Origin: Selenomonadaceae bacterium UBA2897
GTDB lineage: Bacteria; Bacillota; Negativicutes; Selenomonadales; Selenomonadaceae
Assembly: GCA_002350105.1 (NCBI GenBank)
Contig: DEDT01000039.1
Location: forward strand, 1-39,666
Length of the DNA: 39,666 nt
Direction of reading: 5' to 3'
Shown one piece after another: positions 1-8,067 of this stretch (positions are counted from its first letter, which is position 1; every line of letters begins with the position of its first letter). The notes beneath the pieces were generated by a model, which saw nothing but the letters and a program-made list of their open reading frames with translations, ran no database searches and had not been told where the DNA came from. The translations under genes and the position numbers were made by a program.

Positions 1-47
1 AAAAGGCCCAGGCCATGCAAGGCCTGAGCTGTGAGGGAATATCCCTC
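1..47 (-). terminator. Possible terminator downstream of the GHKL kinase
   Basis: Read on the minus strand, a GAGGGA/TCCCTC hairpin is followed by a CAGGCC/GGCCTG hairpin and a short run of four T. It lies just after the stop codon of the histidine kinase remnant. The T tail is short, so the call is tentative. Confidence 0.4.
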
Positions 48-84
48 GAAAAGAAATATGAGTAAAGCAATGCAGGAATCAAAG

Positions 85-835
85 TTAAGCAGGCTGCGGC
101 GATGCGGCACGCAGGCGACAGGAAACGGAAAAAACGCCATGTGCGGCCCGGATGTCGAGATGCCCGCCATAGCGGGCGACGACCTCCTGCACGCTGCTGA
201 GGCCGATGCCGGTGCCGAGATAGCCGTACTTGCCCGAGAGGTAGTTTGCACCCCGGGGCCGCAGGCTCTGCGCATCGTAATTGTTGTCGATGGCTACGGT
301 AAACCACGGGCCGATTTTCTTCGTCGTCACCCGGATCCAGCCCATACTATGCGGCAGCGCCTGCACGGCCTCGCTGGCATTGGCCAGCAGGCAGTCAAAA
401 AGCGTGCAGAGATCGACGCCCGCAAGAAAAGTGGGTGCAGGCGCCTCCAGCCGCAGGTCGAGGCGATGCCCCCCCCCCCGCCGCCGTCAGGCGCCGTGCA
501 TACGCCTGAAAGATCGTGCTGAGCAGGGAAGCCGCGGACGGATCATTCCCGTTCTGCCCGCTCTCCGCGTGATGCAGGAGCAGGCTTTGCTGGCGGACGC
601 ATTCCTGCGCGAGCGCCAGCCGCTGCTCCTCACGCCGCCGACTTTGCACGATACGGTAGAACCATACCTGAAAGGCCAGGCAGACCCCCAGCGTCCCCAG
701 CACACAGAGGATGCACAACAGGCGTGCGAGCCAGCCCATATCCTCAACCAGCAGGTAAAAGGCAAACAGAGAAAAGAAAAACACGAAAGGAAGAATACCG
801 CAAAGGATACGCAAATACGCCATTTTTCGGTTCAA
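85..835 (-). pseudogene. GHKL-type sensor histidine kinase, frameshifted at a G tract
   Basis: The N-terminal half (835 to the G tract) encodes two membrane segments (LRILCGILPFVFFFSLFAFY and LARLLCILCVLGTLGVCLAF), then a charged helix. The C-terminal half is in another frame. It carries the kinase ATPase domain, with an N box (LLANASEAV) and a G box (GYLGTGIGLSSVQEVV), and stops at 85. The two halves meet at a run of 11 G (minus strand), and a run of 10 or 13 would give one open frame of about 249 aa. No DHp-type HDxRHH phospho-acceptor motif is visible between the membrane part and the ATPase domain, so an internal deletion is also likely. GHKL kinases of this class usually pair with LytTR regulators, and a broken LytTR gene lies at 5568-6293. 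Its start overlaps the previous stop by ATGA. It is either phase-variable or dead. Confidence 0.75.
469..479. repeat. Homopolymer tract, 11 C on plus (11 G in the coding sense)
   Basis: An uninterrupted run of 11 C lies inside the histidine kinase gene, exactly where the reading frame of the membrane half changes to that of the ATPase half. Such tracts are prone to slipped-strand mispairing and also to sequencing errors. Confidence 0.9.
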
Positions 836-1425
836 GACCTCCCCTCCTCTCTGCCGGGAGATACATCATCAGATGCGAGGAACCGCCGCCAGGCCGCGAG
901 GCGCAGGCGCGCGAGCCGCTCGCTGAGCGCACGATTCTCCGCATAGATATGCGGTGCCGAGAGCTCGGTCATCGCGAAACGCACCGAGCGGAAAGCCGCC
1001 ATCATGGCGATGCCGCCCGCCACGGAGACGATGCCCACCCAACCGCTCATAGTTTCCGGCTGGGCCGTCTCAATCGCGAAAAATACCACCGAAAGGAAAA
1101 ACAGCAGGGGCGCGAGCCAGGCCAGGTGCAGGAAGCGGCGGGTCGCATAGTGGAAAAATATCGGCAGGTCATGCTCCAGCCAGCGCAGCAGGCGTGGGAA
1201 CGTCAGGCCGTAGGCCAGCAGCAGATACAGGCACCCCAGCACATGCGGCAGCAAATTCTCAGTCACACCATTGCCCCCCATGAGATAGTTGGCGGGATAG
1301 ATGATGGCGCAGCCGTAGACAGCCTGCACGCCGTAGACAAAGAGGTGACGCCAGAACGGCCGCACGATAGCGAAAAAAAGGACATTCAGCGCGGCCTCCG
1401 TCAGAAAATATACGCGCTGCCGCTG
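832..1425 (-). pseudogene. Multi-pass membrane sensor, N-terminally truncated
   Basis: The frame stays open upstream of the first usable start (GTG at 1365), reading RVYFLTEAALNVLFFAIV. There it collides with the cut-off receiver domain of the preceding gene, in another frame. The protein has about five or six hydrophobic segments (for example VLGCLYLLLAYGLTF and LAWLAPLLFFLSVVFFAIE), then a helix (ENRALSERLARLRLAAW) and a stop. It looks like the membrane input half of a sensor kinase whose start and catalytic half are gone. Its stop overlaps the next start (ATGA at 832-835). The family is not recognised. Calling it a remnant rests on the missing start and the out-of-frame junction. Confidence 0.55.
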
Positions 1426-2129
1426 AGTTCCGGCATCATATCGTCGAGCAGCACGAGATCGTAGTGTTGCTCCCGCAGGCAGCTGAGGCAGGCTTTGCCG
1501 CTCTCAGCCAGCGTGATCTTTGCCTGGGTCTCCTTGAGCAGGCTCTGCGCGACAAAGCGGTTCATCTCATTGTCGTCGACGACGAGAATCCGTGCCTGTG
1601 GCGCAAGGAACGTTGCGTGATGCGCCTCTTCCACCTCCCGGTAATGGCGCACATCGAATTCGCCGATGACCGCCGCCGAGCGCACCTCCAGCGGCACCCA
1701 GGCCGTAAAGGTCGAACCCTGTCCATACGTACTCGCCACCGTGACCGTGCCGCCCATGCGCATGATGAAGCGGCGCGTAAGCGCGAGACCGAGGCCCGTG
1801 CCTTCGACGTTGCGGTTGCGCTGCCGGTCGACGCGCACGAAGTCGCCGAAGAGCTTGTTGAGATCTTTATGGCGGATGCCGATGCCCGTGTCCTGCACCT
1901 GAACAGCCAGCATGATGCTGCCCGGCCCGGCCTGCACACCCGGCGGCCAGGTATCCGGCGCACTCTGCAGCACGCTGAGCGAGACGCTGCCGCGCTGCGT
2001 ATATTTCACCGCATTGGTCAGGAGATTCACGATACTCTGCTGCAGCAGCACGCCGACGACACTGAGCAGGATGAGGAAAAGAATGGGGAAGATGAGCAGT
2101 ACCGCCTGCCGGCTCAAAACCTTTCTCAT
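1401..2129 (-). pseudogene. Hybrid histidine kinase with H-box region deleted and receiver truncated
   Basis: One membrane segment (LLIFPILFLILLSVVGVLL) runs directly into the kinase N box (IVNLLTNAVKYT). The sensor output and the whole HisKA dimerisation domain with its phospho-acceptor histidine are absent. The ATPase domain is otherwise good: G1 DTGIGI, F-box region and G2 GTGLGL. A receiver domain follows (ILVVDDNEMN, phospho-acceptor aspartate in LVLLDDMMPE) but ends right after MPELSG in a new frame. A normal hybrid kinase of this type is two to three times as long. The start overlaps the upstream stop (2126-2129). It probably received signals from the Bmp-type sensors encoded just upstream. 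As it stands it cannot autophosphorylate. Confidence 0.75.
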
Positions 2130-2626
2130 AAGAACTTCACCCCCTCGGTATACCAGTCGAGCTTGATCAGCGCCTCATCGGAGAGCGATTCCCCCTCACC
2201 CGGCGCATCGAGACGGGGAATGGCGACCTGCATGCGGCTGCCGCTCTCCCGGATATCCTGTACCGGCTGGCTGAACTCCGCACTCGTCGCGATGGTGAAG
2301 TCATAGCCGTGTGCCGCCATTTCCGCCAGCGCCTGCCGGGCGCGCTTCTCATCAAAGGTCACGTCATCGGTGACGGCGAGCCTGATTCCGAAGCGCTTGG
2401 CCGCAAGGTGCGCACCCACGAAATGCTGCTTGTTCCAGCCCGCCTCCTCGCTATTGCCATAGAGCACGAGCCCGACCACCGGCTGCCTTGCCTTGGCGAC
2501 CTCTCCGCCGTCATGTTGGAGAGAAAAGAGCAGGATAAAGATGGCCAGCAGCAGTGCGCTGCCACTGCACAGAAAAACCAGCTGCAGCTTGTGCCGCTGC
2601 CAAAGGTGCTGCCAAAATTGCTTCAT
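2126..2626 (-). pseudogene. Membrane-anchored Bmp-type ligand sensor, internally deleted
   Basis: 166 aa: a basic N-terminus, one membrane anchor (LVFLCSGSALLLAIFILLF), then the first half of a Bmp (basic membrane protein/Med, PF02608-like) periplasmic ligand-binding domain (VVGLVLYGNSEEAGWNKQHF). The characteristic family ending follows (GESLSDEALIKLDWYTEGV). Family ligand-binding domains are around 300 aa, so about half, including the RMYQARYLAG and GYVAA segments seen in the neighbour, is missing, although the frame stays open. It overlaps both neighbours by ATGA. Anchored Bmp domains next to kinases suggest nucleoside-like or other small-ligand sensing; that role is inference. Calling it a pseudogene rests on the missing middle. 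Confidence 0.65.
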
Positions 2627-3092
2627 CTCAGCTCCACCCCCTCGACATACCAGTTTAGCCGTTGGAATAATTCGTCATCGGAAAGATTTTCTCCTGCCGG
2701 CACGCGTTCGTTCCCCTCACGGTCACGCAACGGACCGTAAAAGACATCCTCCTCGCCATCCTCGAGCAGGCCTCTGGCCTGACGCACCATCATTGCCGCG
2801 CGCGGTCATCGTCCGACCAATCCCCAATATAGCGCACATAGACCTTTGCCTCCGGAGCCGCCCGGCGCACGCCGAGCGCAAAAGCATCGATACCGCGCAC
2901 GACCTCGGGAATATTCGTAGCCGCGACGTAGCCGATGGCTCCCGTCCGGGTTGTGCAGCCCGCCACCAGCCCGGCAAGATAGCGCGCCTGATACATGCGC
3001 CCCATGAAAGGCACGAGATTGGGCCGCGCTACCTTCGTAAGCAGGAGAAAAAGCATGCCGAGAATCACGCTGCATGCCGCAAGATATTTCAT
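2623..3092 (-). pseudogene. Second membrane-anchored Bmp-type ligand sensor, deleted and frameshifted
   Basis: Translation from the ATG at 3092, behind a GGGGGGAG ribosome binding site, gives a membrane anchor (LAACSVILGMLFLLL). This is followed by the middle of a Bmp domain: RMYQARYLAG, GAIGYVAATNIPEVVRGIDA and WSDDDRARQ, then a stop at 2790. In another frame, immediately downstream, is the family C-terminus (DVFYGPLRDREGNERVPAGE, then LSDDELFQRLNWYVEGVE), ending at 2623. Both the first third of the domain and a block before DVFYGPL are missing. It lies downstream of the HD-GYP regulator and overlaps the next start, so it belonged to the same operon. Confidence 0.75.
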
Positions 3093-3132
3093 CGGCTCCC
3101 CCCTCTCTCTGCCAAGGCGGTAACACAGCAGC

Positions 3133-4179
3133 TCAATGCCCCGTATCCCGCATGGTAAAGTCCGTATCCTCCTCAATCATCTGCAGCATGATATCCGCGA
3201 ACAAGGGGTCAAACTGCGTGCCACGCCCCTTCGCGATTTCCGCGTGCACGACTGCCTGTGGCAGTGGGTCGCGATAGCTGCGCCGCGACGTCATCGCATC
3301 GTAGGCATCGGCCACGGCGATGATGCGCGCCATGCGCGGGATGGCTTCTCCCGCCAGGCCGTCGGGATAACCGTGCCCATCCCAACGCTCATGATGCGAG
3401 CGCGCGCCGACAGCAAGCTCCGGGAATTCCCGCACCGTCTGCAGAATTTCCGCCCCTAGCGTCGTATGTGACTGAATCAGGGCGTACTGTTCATCGGTCA
3501 GCCGTGTGGGCTTGTTGATGATGTGCGCCGGAATGCCGATTTTGCCGATATCATGCAGCATGGCAATCGAGTGAATGCGCGCCTGCGTAGACGCATCGTC
3601 GCCCAGGCGCCGCGAAATTTCCTGCGCATACTGCGCCACACGCTCCGAATGGCCGTGCGTATAATGATCTTTGACATCAACAGTCTGCGCGAGCGCCAGG
3701 ACCACCTGATTGAAAATGCGCTGGCTCGTCTGCAATCGCGCATTGGCCAGTGCCGTCTGCCGCGCAACCTCCTGCTCCAGCTGCGACTGCAGATACTCAT
3801 AACGCAGAATGCGCTGCACGCGCAGCCGCAGCACATCGGGGATAAAGGGCTTGTGCAGGAAATCCGTCACGCCCGCACGAAACCCCTCGGCCTCGCGCTC
3901 CGCCGTCATATCGCCCGTCAGCATGATGATGGGCACCTCCGACGTCTCCAGTCGCGCACGCAACTGCCGCAGCATCGTCATGCCATCGAGATCCGGCATA
4001 AGGTAATCCAGGAGCACGAGATCAAAGGTCTGGGCTTTGAGAATCTGCATGCCCTCCGCCCCGCTATGTACCTTGACGAGCTCGTATTCATCGCCCAGGA
4101 TCTTTTCGAGCACCATGAGGCTCATCTCATCGTCATCCACGGCCAGCACGCGCGGTCTATCTGCGAGTGTCAGCGTCAT
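3133..4179 (-). CDS. HD-GYP response regulator (RpfG-like c-di-GMP phosphodiesterase)
   Basis: 348 aa and intact. Residues 10-125 are a receiver domain with acidic pocket DDDE, phospho-acceptor Asp58 (LVLLDYLMPD) and conserved Lys110 (FLHKPF). A coiled linker (about 130-165) leads to an HD-GYP domain with HSER (177-180), HD at 209-210 (LHDIGKIGIP) and HHERWDGHGYP at 262-272. Families of this architecture degrade cyclic di-GMP when phosphorylated. It is the only undamaged gene of the signalling cluster, 41 bp upstream of the Bmp-sensor remnants and 56 bp after the clostripain gene. Its natural kinase was probably the hybrid kinase at 1401-2129, which now lacks its phospho-acceptor. Its output here may therefore depend on another kinase (inference). 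Confidence 0.92.
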   Translation of the reverse strand: MTLTLADRPRVLAVDDDEMSLMVLEKILGDEYELVKVHSGAEGMQILKAQTFDLVLLDYLMPDLDGMTMLRQLRARLETSEVPIIMLTGDMTAEREAEGFRAGVTDFLHKPFIPDVLRLRVQRILRYEYLQSQLEQEVARQTALANARLQTSQRIFNQVVLALAQTVDVKDHYTHGHSERVAQYAQEISRRLGDDASTQARIHSIAMLHDIGKIGIPAHIINKPTRLTDEQYALIQSHTTLGAEILQTVREFPELAVGARSHHERWDGHGYPDGLAGEAIPRMARIIAVADAYDAMTSRRSYRDPLPQAVVHAEIAKGRGTQFDPLFADIMLQMIEEDTDFTMRDTGH

Positions 4180-4235
4180 AATATCACCGCCTTACCTGAT
4201 GATTGCCTTGCCAAAAACGCCAGTTGAACTCACAC

Positions 4236-5346
4236 TTATTGCTTCGCAACATACGTCGTAACCTCACCCTGCTTGATTTCGTAGAATGCCATGGCCGACA
4301 TGGCGGTATCGTCCGTCGGCGTGATGAAATCGAAGACGTAAGCATACGTGCCGTCCTTCAGCTTCGTATCCCTGATCTGGAAATTCTCGCTGAGCTGGAA
4401 GGTATCGATATCGGCCATACGCCCTTCATAGCCTGCCTTGCCGTCATGCATCATATACTGCTGTGTCGTCACCGTATCGCCGGGCTTCAGCTTCACGAGA
4501 TTGCGGTCGGCCGCGCCCTCCTCATTCAGGCCTTCACGGGCACCTAAGATGCGATAGCTGTTCGACGCGGCATCGTAGAGCACGGCGTTAGCCAGCGCCT
4601 GCTGCACCTTGCTGGCCGTATCGGGCAGCAGGTCCGCCGTACGTTTGGCGAAATCGCCCATATCAATCATGTTCGTGAAGCCCGTGTCGCGCGTGTTGCC
4701 ACCAAAATTGGTCGTCTGTTCCGCTTCGCGCGCATAGCGGGAGAAGAACGGCTTGGGGGCCTGCGACGCCGCTGCCATGGCCTCTACGCCCATATTCTCA
4801 TAGGCATCGCGCAGCTGGGGCAGTTTTCTGAGATCCGTGACGGAGAGCGTCGCCTGATCGGCCGTACCGGCCGCCTCACAGCCTTCCATATAGGAATCGC
4901 ACATCACCTTTGCCAGCGCGAGCGGGTCGTTGCCCACGCCTGCCTGAAAACCTTTGACGATGCCCGTGTAGTACCAGCCGTTGCCCGGCTCCACCTCCTG
5001 GGAGGCGACGAATTTCCCCTGCCTTCGCCTGATTGTTATGCCACTCCCTGGCACCGCCCGTCTGAATCACGAAGGTCACGCCATCGGGCGGCTGCAGCTG
5101 CGTCAATTCCACGAGGTCCGAAGTGCCCGCACCGGCTTTCGACTCCAGGTCCGTGCCACACATATAGAGCTCGACGACCCACTTGCCCGTCGTCGGCTCA
5201 CCCGTCCCCGGAAGGTCGCCGCTCGCGGTGCACTCACCTTTGCCGCAGTCAAGCAGCATCAGGAACAAGCACAGGCAGCTGGCGACAGCCAAAACTCTCC
5301 CCAATCGTGACCATCGCCTCAGCGTACATATTTCACTGCCAGTCAT
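4236..5346 (-). pseudogene. Clostripain-family (C11) cysteine protease with catalytic core deleted
   Basis: Translation from the ATG at 5346 (AAAGGAG box) gives a hydrophobic signal (LAVASCLCLFLMLL) and then the C11 family opening (WVVELYMCGTDLESKAGAG, followed by VTFVIQTGGAREWHNN). Near 5025 the frame breaks. The next part, in another frame, starts at VASQEVEPGNGWYYTGI, which in clostripains follows the catalytic region, and continues for about 260 aa to a normal stop at 4236. The missing segment should contain the catalytic His/Cys pair, so no activity is expected. The tail (244 aa after the junction) is well preserved, which suggests recent loss. The promoter has no good -35 box and carries LytTR-like repeats upstream. 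Confidence 0.8.
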
Positions 5347-5386
5347 TGGCACACATCTCCTTTCCCATATGCCTCGATACTTCCTG

Positions 5387-5460
5387 TTTATATCTTAGCA
5401 AAACTGGCCGGAAATGCGATCAAAAATGGCACGAAATGCATTTTTATGGCACGAAATGCA
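5387..5460 (-). promoter_or_regulatory. Clostripain promoter with three LytTR-like direct repeats
   Basis: ATGGCACGAAATGCA occurs exactly twice (5426-5440 and 5446-5460), and a weaker copy, TGGCCGGAAATGCG, lies at 5405-5418. The common core GAAATGC is spaced 22 and 20 bp apart, i.e. about two helical turns, which is the geometry of LytTR-family binding sites. On the minus strand a -10-like TAAGAT (5392-5397) follows with no recognisable -35. That fits an activator-dependent promoter reading into the protease gene. The regulator assignment is inferred from the adjacent LytTR gene. Confidence 0.55.
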
Positions 5461-5493
5461 TGAACCAGGCCTCCATTGCCCTTCACTCACGCG

Positions 5494-5523
5494 AAAAAGA
5501 CCCAGCCAACCCGGCTGAGTCTT
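5494..5523 (-). terminator. Terminator of the LytTR regulator gene
   Basis: On the minus strand AGACTCAGCC pairs with GGCTGGGTCT around a short loop and is followed by five T. It lies 45 bp past the LytTR stop codon and separates it from the clostripain promoter. Confidence 0.8.
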
Positions 5524-5567
5524 CATGTATACATGTATAGATATATATATAAGGTACCAGCCCCATC

Positions 5568-6293
5568 CTACTCCCGCATGCGTCGGTAAAGATGAGACTC
5601 GTAAGCTTCGCGCAGAGCGGCGCGGCCCTGGCGGCGCATTGTAATGTGCGCACCATCCGTGAGGATGAAGGCATCCCCCACCACATCATCGACCTCGTCC
5701 ATGTTGATGAGGAAGCTGCGGTTCACACGCAGGAAACGCGCATCCGCGAACAGCTCCTCGGCTTCGGCCATCGTCATGCGCGTACGCAGCGGCTCGCGTC
5801 CCTGCGTGCGATGCACGATGAGGTCATGCCCGTCGCTCTCGATGTGCGTGATGTCCTTGAGCGGCACGGAGACCGGCTCGCCCTCGATGCGCAGCCGGGC
5901 ATGCGCCGTCGTCCATTACAGGCGCTCCCGCGCCCGTCCCATGCACTCCGCCACATCCGCGGGGCGGATGGGCTTCACGCAGTAGTGCAGCGCGCGCACG
6001 GCAAAGCCTTCCACCGCATACTCCGGCCGGCTCGTCATGAAGAAGATGATGCACGAAGGAGCCAGCTCACGCACGACACTGGCCACATCGATGCCATTCA
6101 CGTCCCGCTGCAACACGATATCGAGAAAGACGACCTCGGCGGGCTGGGCGCGGAATGCCTTCAGGAAAGAGGCGGCATCGGCATAGGCACGCACGCGGAA
6201 CACTTCCTCATGCTCCTGCGTCATCCAATGCTCGATCATCAGCGAGAGTCGTTCCCGTGCCTCCTGATCGTCATCCAGTATCATCAATCTCAA
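5568..6293 (-). pseudogene. LytTR-family response regulator interrupted by an in-frame TAA
   Basis: The TTG start at 6293 has an AGAGG box 8 bases upstream. Residues 1-125 are a receiver domain (MILDDDQ, phospho-acceptor in VVFLDIVL, Lys in HYCVKPI). A TAA at 5916-5918 follows RARERL. The same frame continues without shift into a LytTR DNA-binding domain (PLKDITHIESDGHDLIVH, then RFLRVNRSFLINMDEVDD) that ends at 5568. Without the TAA it would be a standard 241-aa LytR/AgrA-type regulator. A single base change explains the stop. An ATG-like or GTG restart could produce a free DNA-binding domain, which cannot be excluded. The likely partner is the GHKL kinase at 85-835. Confidence 0.85.
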
Positions 6294-6470
6294 ACCGCCC
6301 GCCTCTTTCCTATCGCCAGCAATCTCTCAGGCTGCTTCAGCATATGCCACGGTGGCTATTTTCTGTGCACAACCGGTACATATTTTTATTTTTACTAGTT
6401 ATATTTTAACCTGCAGCAAGGCAAATGACAAGCCTCGCGCCGTGAGACAATACCGCTTCATCGGGAATAA

Positions 6471-6518
6471 AAAAGGCTGCTGTACGTAACCTGATGACCA
6501 ATTACGATACAGCAGCCT
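6471..6518 (-). terminator. Terminator of the kdgK-kduI-kduD-eda operon
   Basis: On the minus strand AGGCTGCTGTA plus CGTAA pairs with TTACG plus TACAGCAGCCT, with one bulged base. The stem is followed by TTTTTTA. It lies 51 bp after the eda stop. The stretch 6294-6470 holds only the AT-rich upstream region of the LytTR gene. Confidence 0.9.
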
Positions 6519-6569
6519 GCATTTCTGCAATGGGTTCTGTTATGAGAAAGACAAAAGGGAACTCAGTGA

Positions 6570-7214
6570 TTAAGCTCGGGCAGCGGCGACGGCTTTCACG
6601 AAAGCTTTCGCATTCTCCGTGACGCCGGCATAGTCGCCCTTCTTCGCGGGGCCGGAAAGGCTGCTGCCTGCGGATACGGCCACGGCACCGGCATGGAGCC
6701 AGTCAGCTGTGTTCTCGACGCTGACGCCGCCGGACGGCATGAGCGGAGCCTGCGGCAGCGGGCCGTGGATATCCTTGATCATCTTCGTGCCGACGATATC
6801 GCCCGGGAAGATCTTCACGATATCGGCACCGGCCTTCAGCGCGGCCACGACACCCGTCGGATCCATGACGCCCGGGCAGGAGACGACGCGATAGAGGTTG
6901 CACATCTCGACAACATCCTTGTCGAAAGCCGGGGAGACGATGAACTGCGCGCCTGCGAGAATCGCGAGGCGGGCAGACGTCGTATCGAGCACCGTGCCCG
7001 CACCGATGATGACATCGGCATCGTCAGCGTATTTGTTCACGAGGGTCGTGATGGCCTCGGGCGCATGCGGCGTCGTGAAGGCGAGCTCGATGGCCTTGAC
7101 GCCACCGGCGATGCAGGCATCGGCAATCTTCACGCCGTCTTCCATCGTCTTGCCGCGCACGACGGCGATGATGCCCTGCTGCGAAAGCTTCAATACAGTT
7201 TCATTCTTATTCAT
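6570..7214 (-). CDS. eda: 2-keto-3-deoxy-6-phosphogluconate (KDPG) aldolase
   Basis: 214 aa, the normal length of class I KDPG/KHG aldolases. It cleaves KDPG into pyruvate and glyceraldehyde-3-phosphate, the last step of hexuronate breakdown. Visible family signatures are GIIAVVRGK near the N-terminus, AIELAFTTP, GAGTVLD, the Schiff-base lysine region IVKIFPGDIVG and the phosphate-binding MPSGGV. A GGAG box precedes the ATG. It is the last gene of the operon, 49 bp after kduD, and is followed by a strong terminator. Substrate specificity within the KDPG/KHG family is inferred from the kdgK neighbour. Confidence 0.93.
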   Translation of the reverse strand: MNKNETVLKLSQQGIIAVVRGKTMEDGVKIADACIAGGVKAIELAFTTPHAPEAITTLVNKYADDADVIIGAGTVLDTTSARLAILAGAQFIVSPAFDKDVVEMCNLYRVVSCPGVMDPTGVVAALKAGADIVKIFPGDIVGTKMIKDIHGPLPQAPLMPSGGVSVENTADWLHAGAVAVSAGSSLSGPAKKGDYAGVTENAKAFVKAVAAARA

Positions 7215-7263
7215 ATTATGATTTGCTCCTTGAAAACAAATTTACGGCTTTGTATATGCCCGA

Positions 7264-8052
7264 TTACGGCTGCTTGCCGATGTAGGCGAGGATGCCACCA
7301 TCGACGTAGAGGATATGGCCGTTGACGAAGTTCGAGGCGTCGGAAGCGAGGAAGATAGCCGGGCCCATGAGGTCCTCCGGCGTGCCCCAGCGATTGGCCG
7401 GCGTCTTGGATAGGATGAAGGAATTGAACGGATGGCCCGGCGTGCGCAACGGTGCCGTCTGCGGCGTCGCGATGTAGCCCGGTCCAATGCCGTTGCACTG
7501 GATGTTGTCCGCGCCGTACTCGGAAGCGATGTTGCGCGTGAGCATCTTCAGGCCGCCCTTAGCTGCCGCATAGGCGGAGACCGTCTCACGGCCGAGCTCG
7601 CTCATCATGGAGCAGATGTTGATGATCTTGCCGTGGCCCTTCTTCTGCATGCCGGGGATGACAGCCTTGGAGACGATGAACGGTGCGTTCAGGTCGATGT
7701 CGATGACCTGACGGAACTCTTCAGCCTTCATCTCCAGCATCGGGATACGCTTGATGATGCCCGCGTTGTTGACGAGGATATCGATGGTGCCAAGCTCTTT
7801 TTCAATGTCTGCGACCATTTTCTGTACTTCGTCCTCTTTCGTGACGTCGCAGATATAGCCGTGCGCCTCGATGCCGTCCTTCTTGTAATCAGCCATTGCC
7901 GCATCCATATGCTTCTGGCTGCGGCAGTTGAACGCGATCCTGGCGCCTGCCTGTGCATAGGCCTTGGCAATCGCATAGCCGATGCCATAGGCTGCACCCG
8001 TTACGAGGGCAACCTTACCTTTCAGCGAAAACTGATTCAGAAAATCCGCCAT
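7264..8052 (-). CDS. kduD: 2-dehydro-3-deoxy-D-gluconate 5-dehydrogenase (KduD), SDR family
   Basis: 262 aa short-chain dehydrogenase/reductase. The NAD-binding motif TGAAYGIG is near residue 18, NNAG is in mid-protein, and the catalytic Ser and YAAAK are in the region of residues 145-170. KduD reduces 2,5-diketo-3-deoxygluconate to 2-keto-3-deoxygluconate in pectin and hexuronate catabolism. The gene lies 15 bp downstream of kduI with an AAGGAGG box, and eda follows it, so context settles the substrate among the many SDR possibilities. The C-terminal LYVDGGILAYIG is typical of the KduD/gluconate-5-dehydrogenase group. Confidence 0.92.
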   Translation of the reverse strand: MADFLNQFSLKGKVALVTGAAYGIGYAIAKAYAQAGARIAFNCRSQKHMDAAMADYKKDGIEAHGYICDVTKEDEVQKMVADIEKELGTIDILVNNAGIIKRIPMLEMKAEEFRQVIDIDLNAPFIVSKAVIPGMQKKGHGKIINICSMMSELGRETVSAYAAAKGGLKMLTRNIASEYGADNIQCNGIGPGYIATPQTAPLRTPGHPFNSFILSKTPANRWGTPEDLMGPAIFLASDASNFVNGHILYVDGGILAYIGKQP

Positions 8053-8067
8053 GATGAAAAAGCCTCC

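Noticed and set aside
5524..5535. Perfect palindrome CATGTATACATG downstream of the LytTR gene
   Set aside because: A 12-bp palindrome in an AT-rich alternating stretch just outside a terminator. No second copy or nearby promoter supports an operator role.
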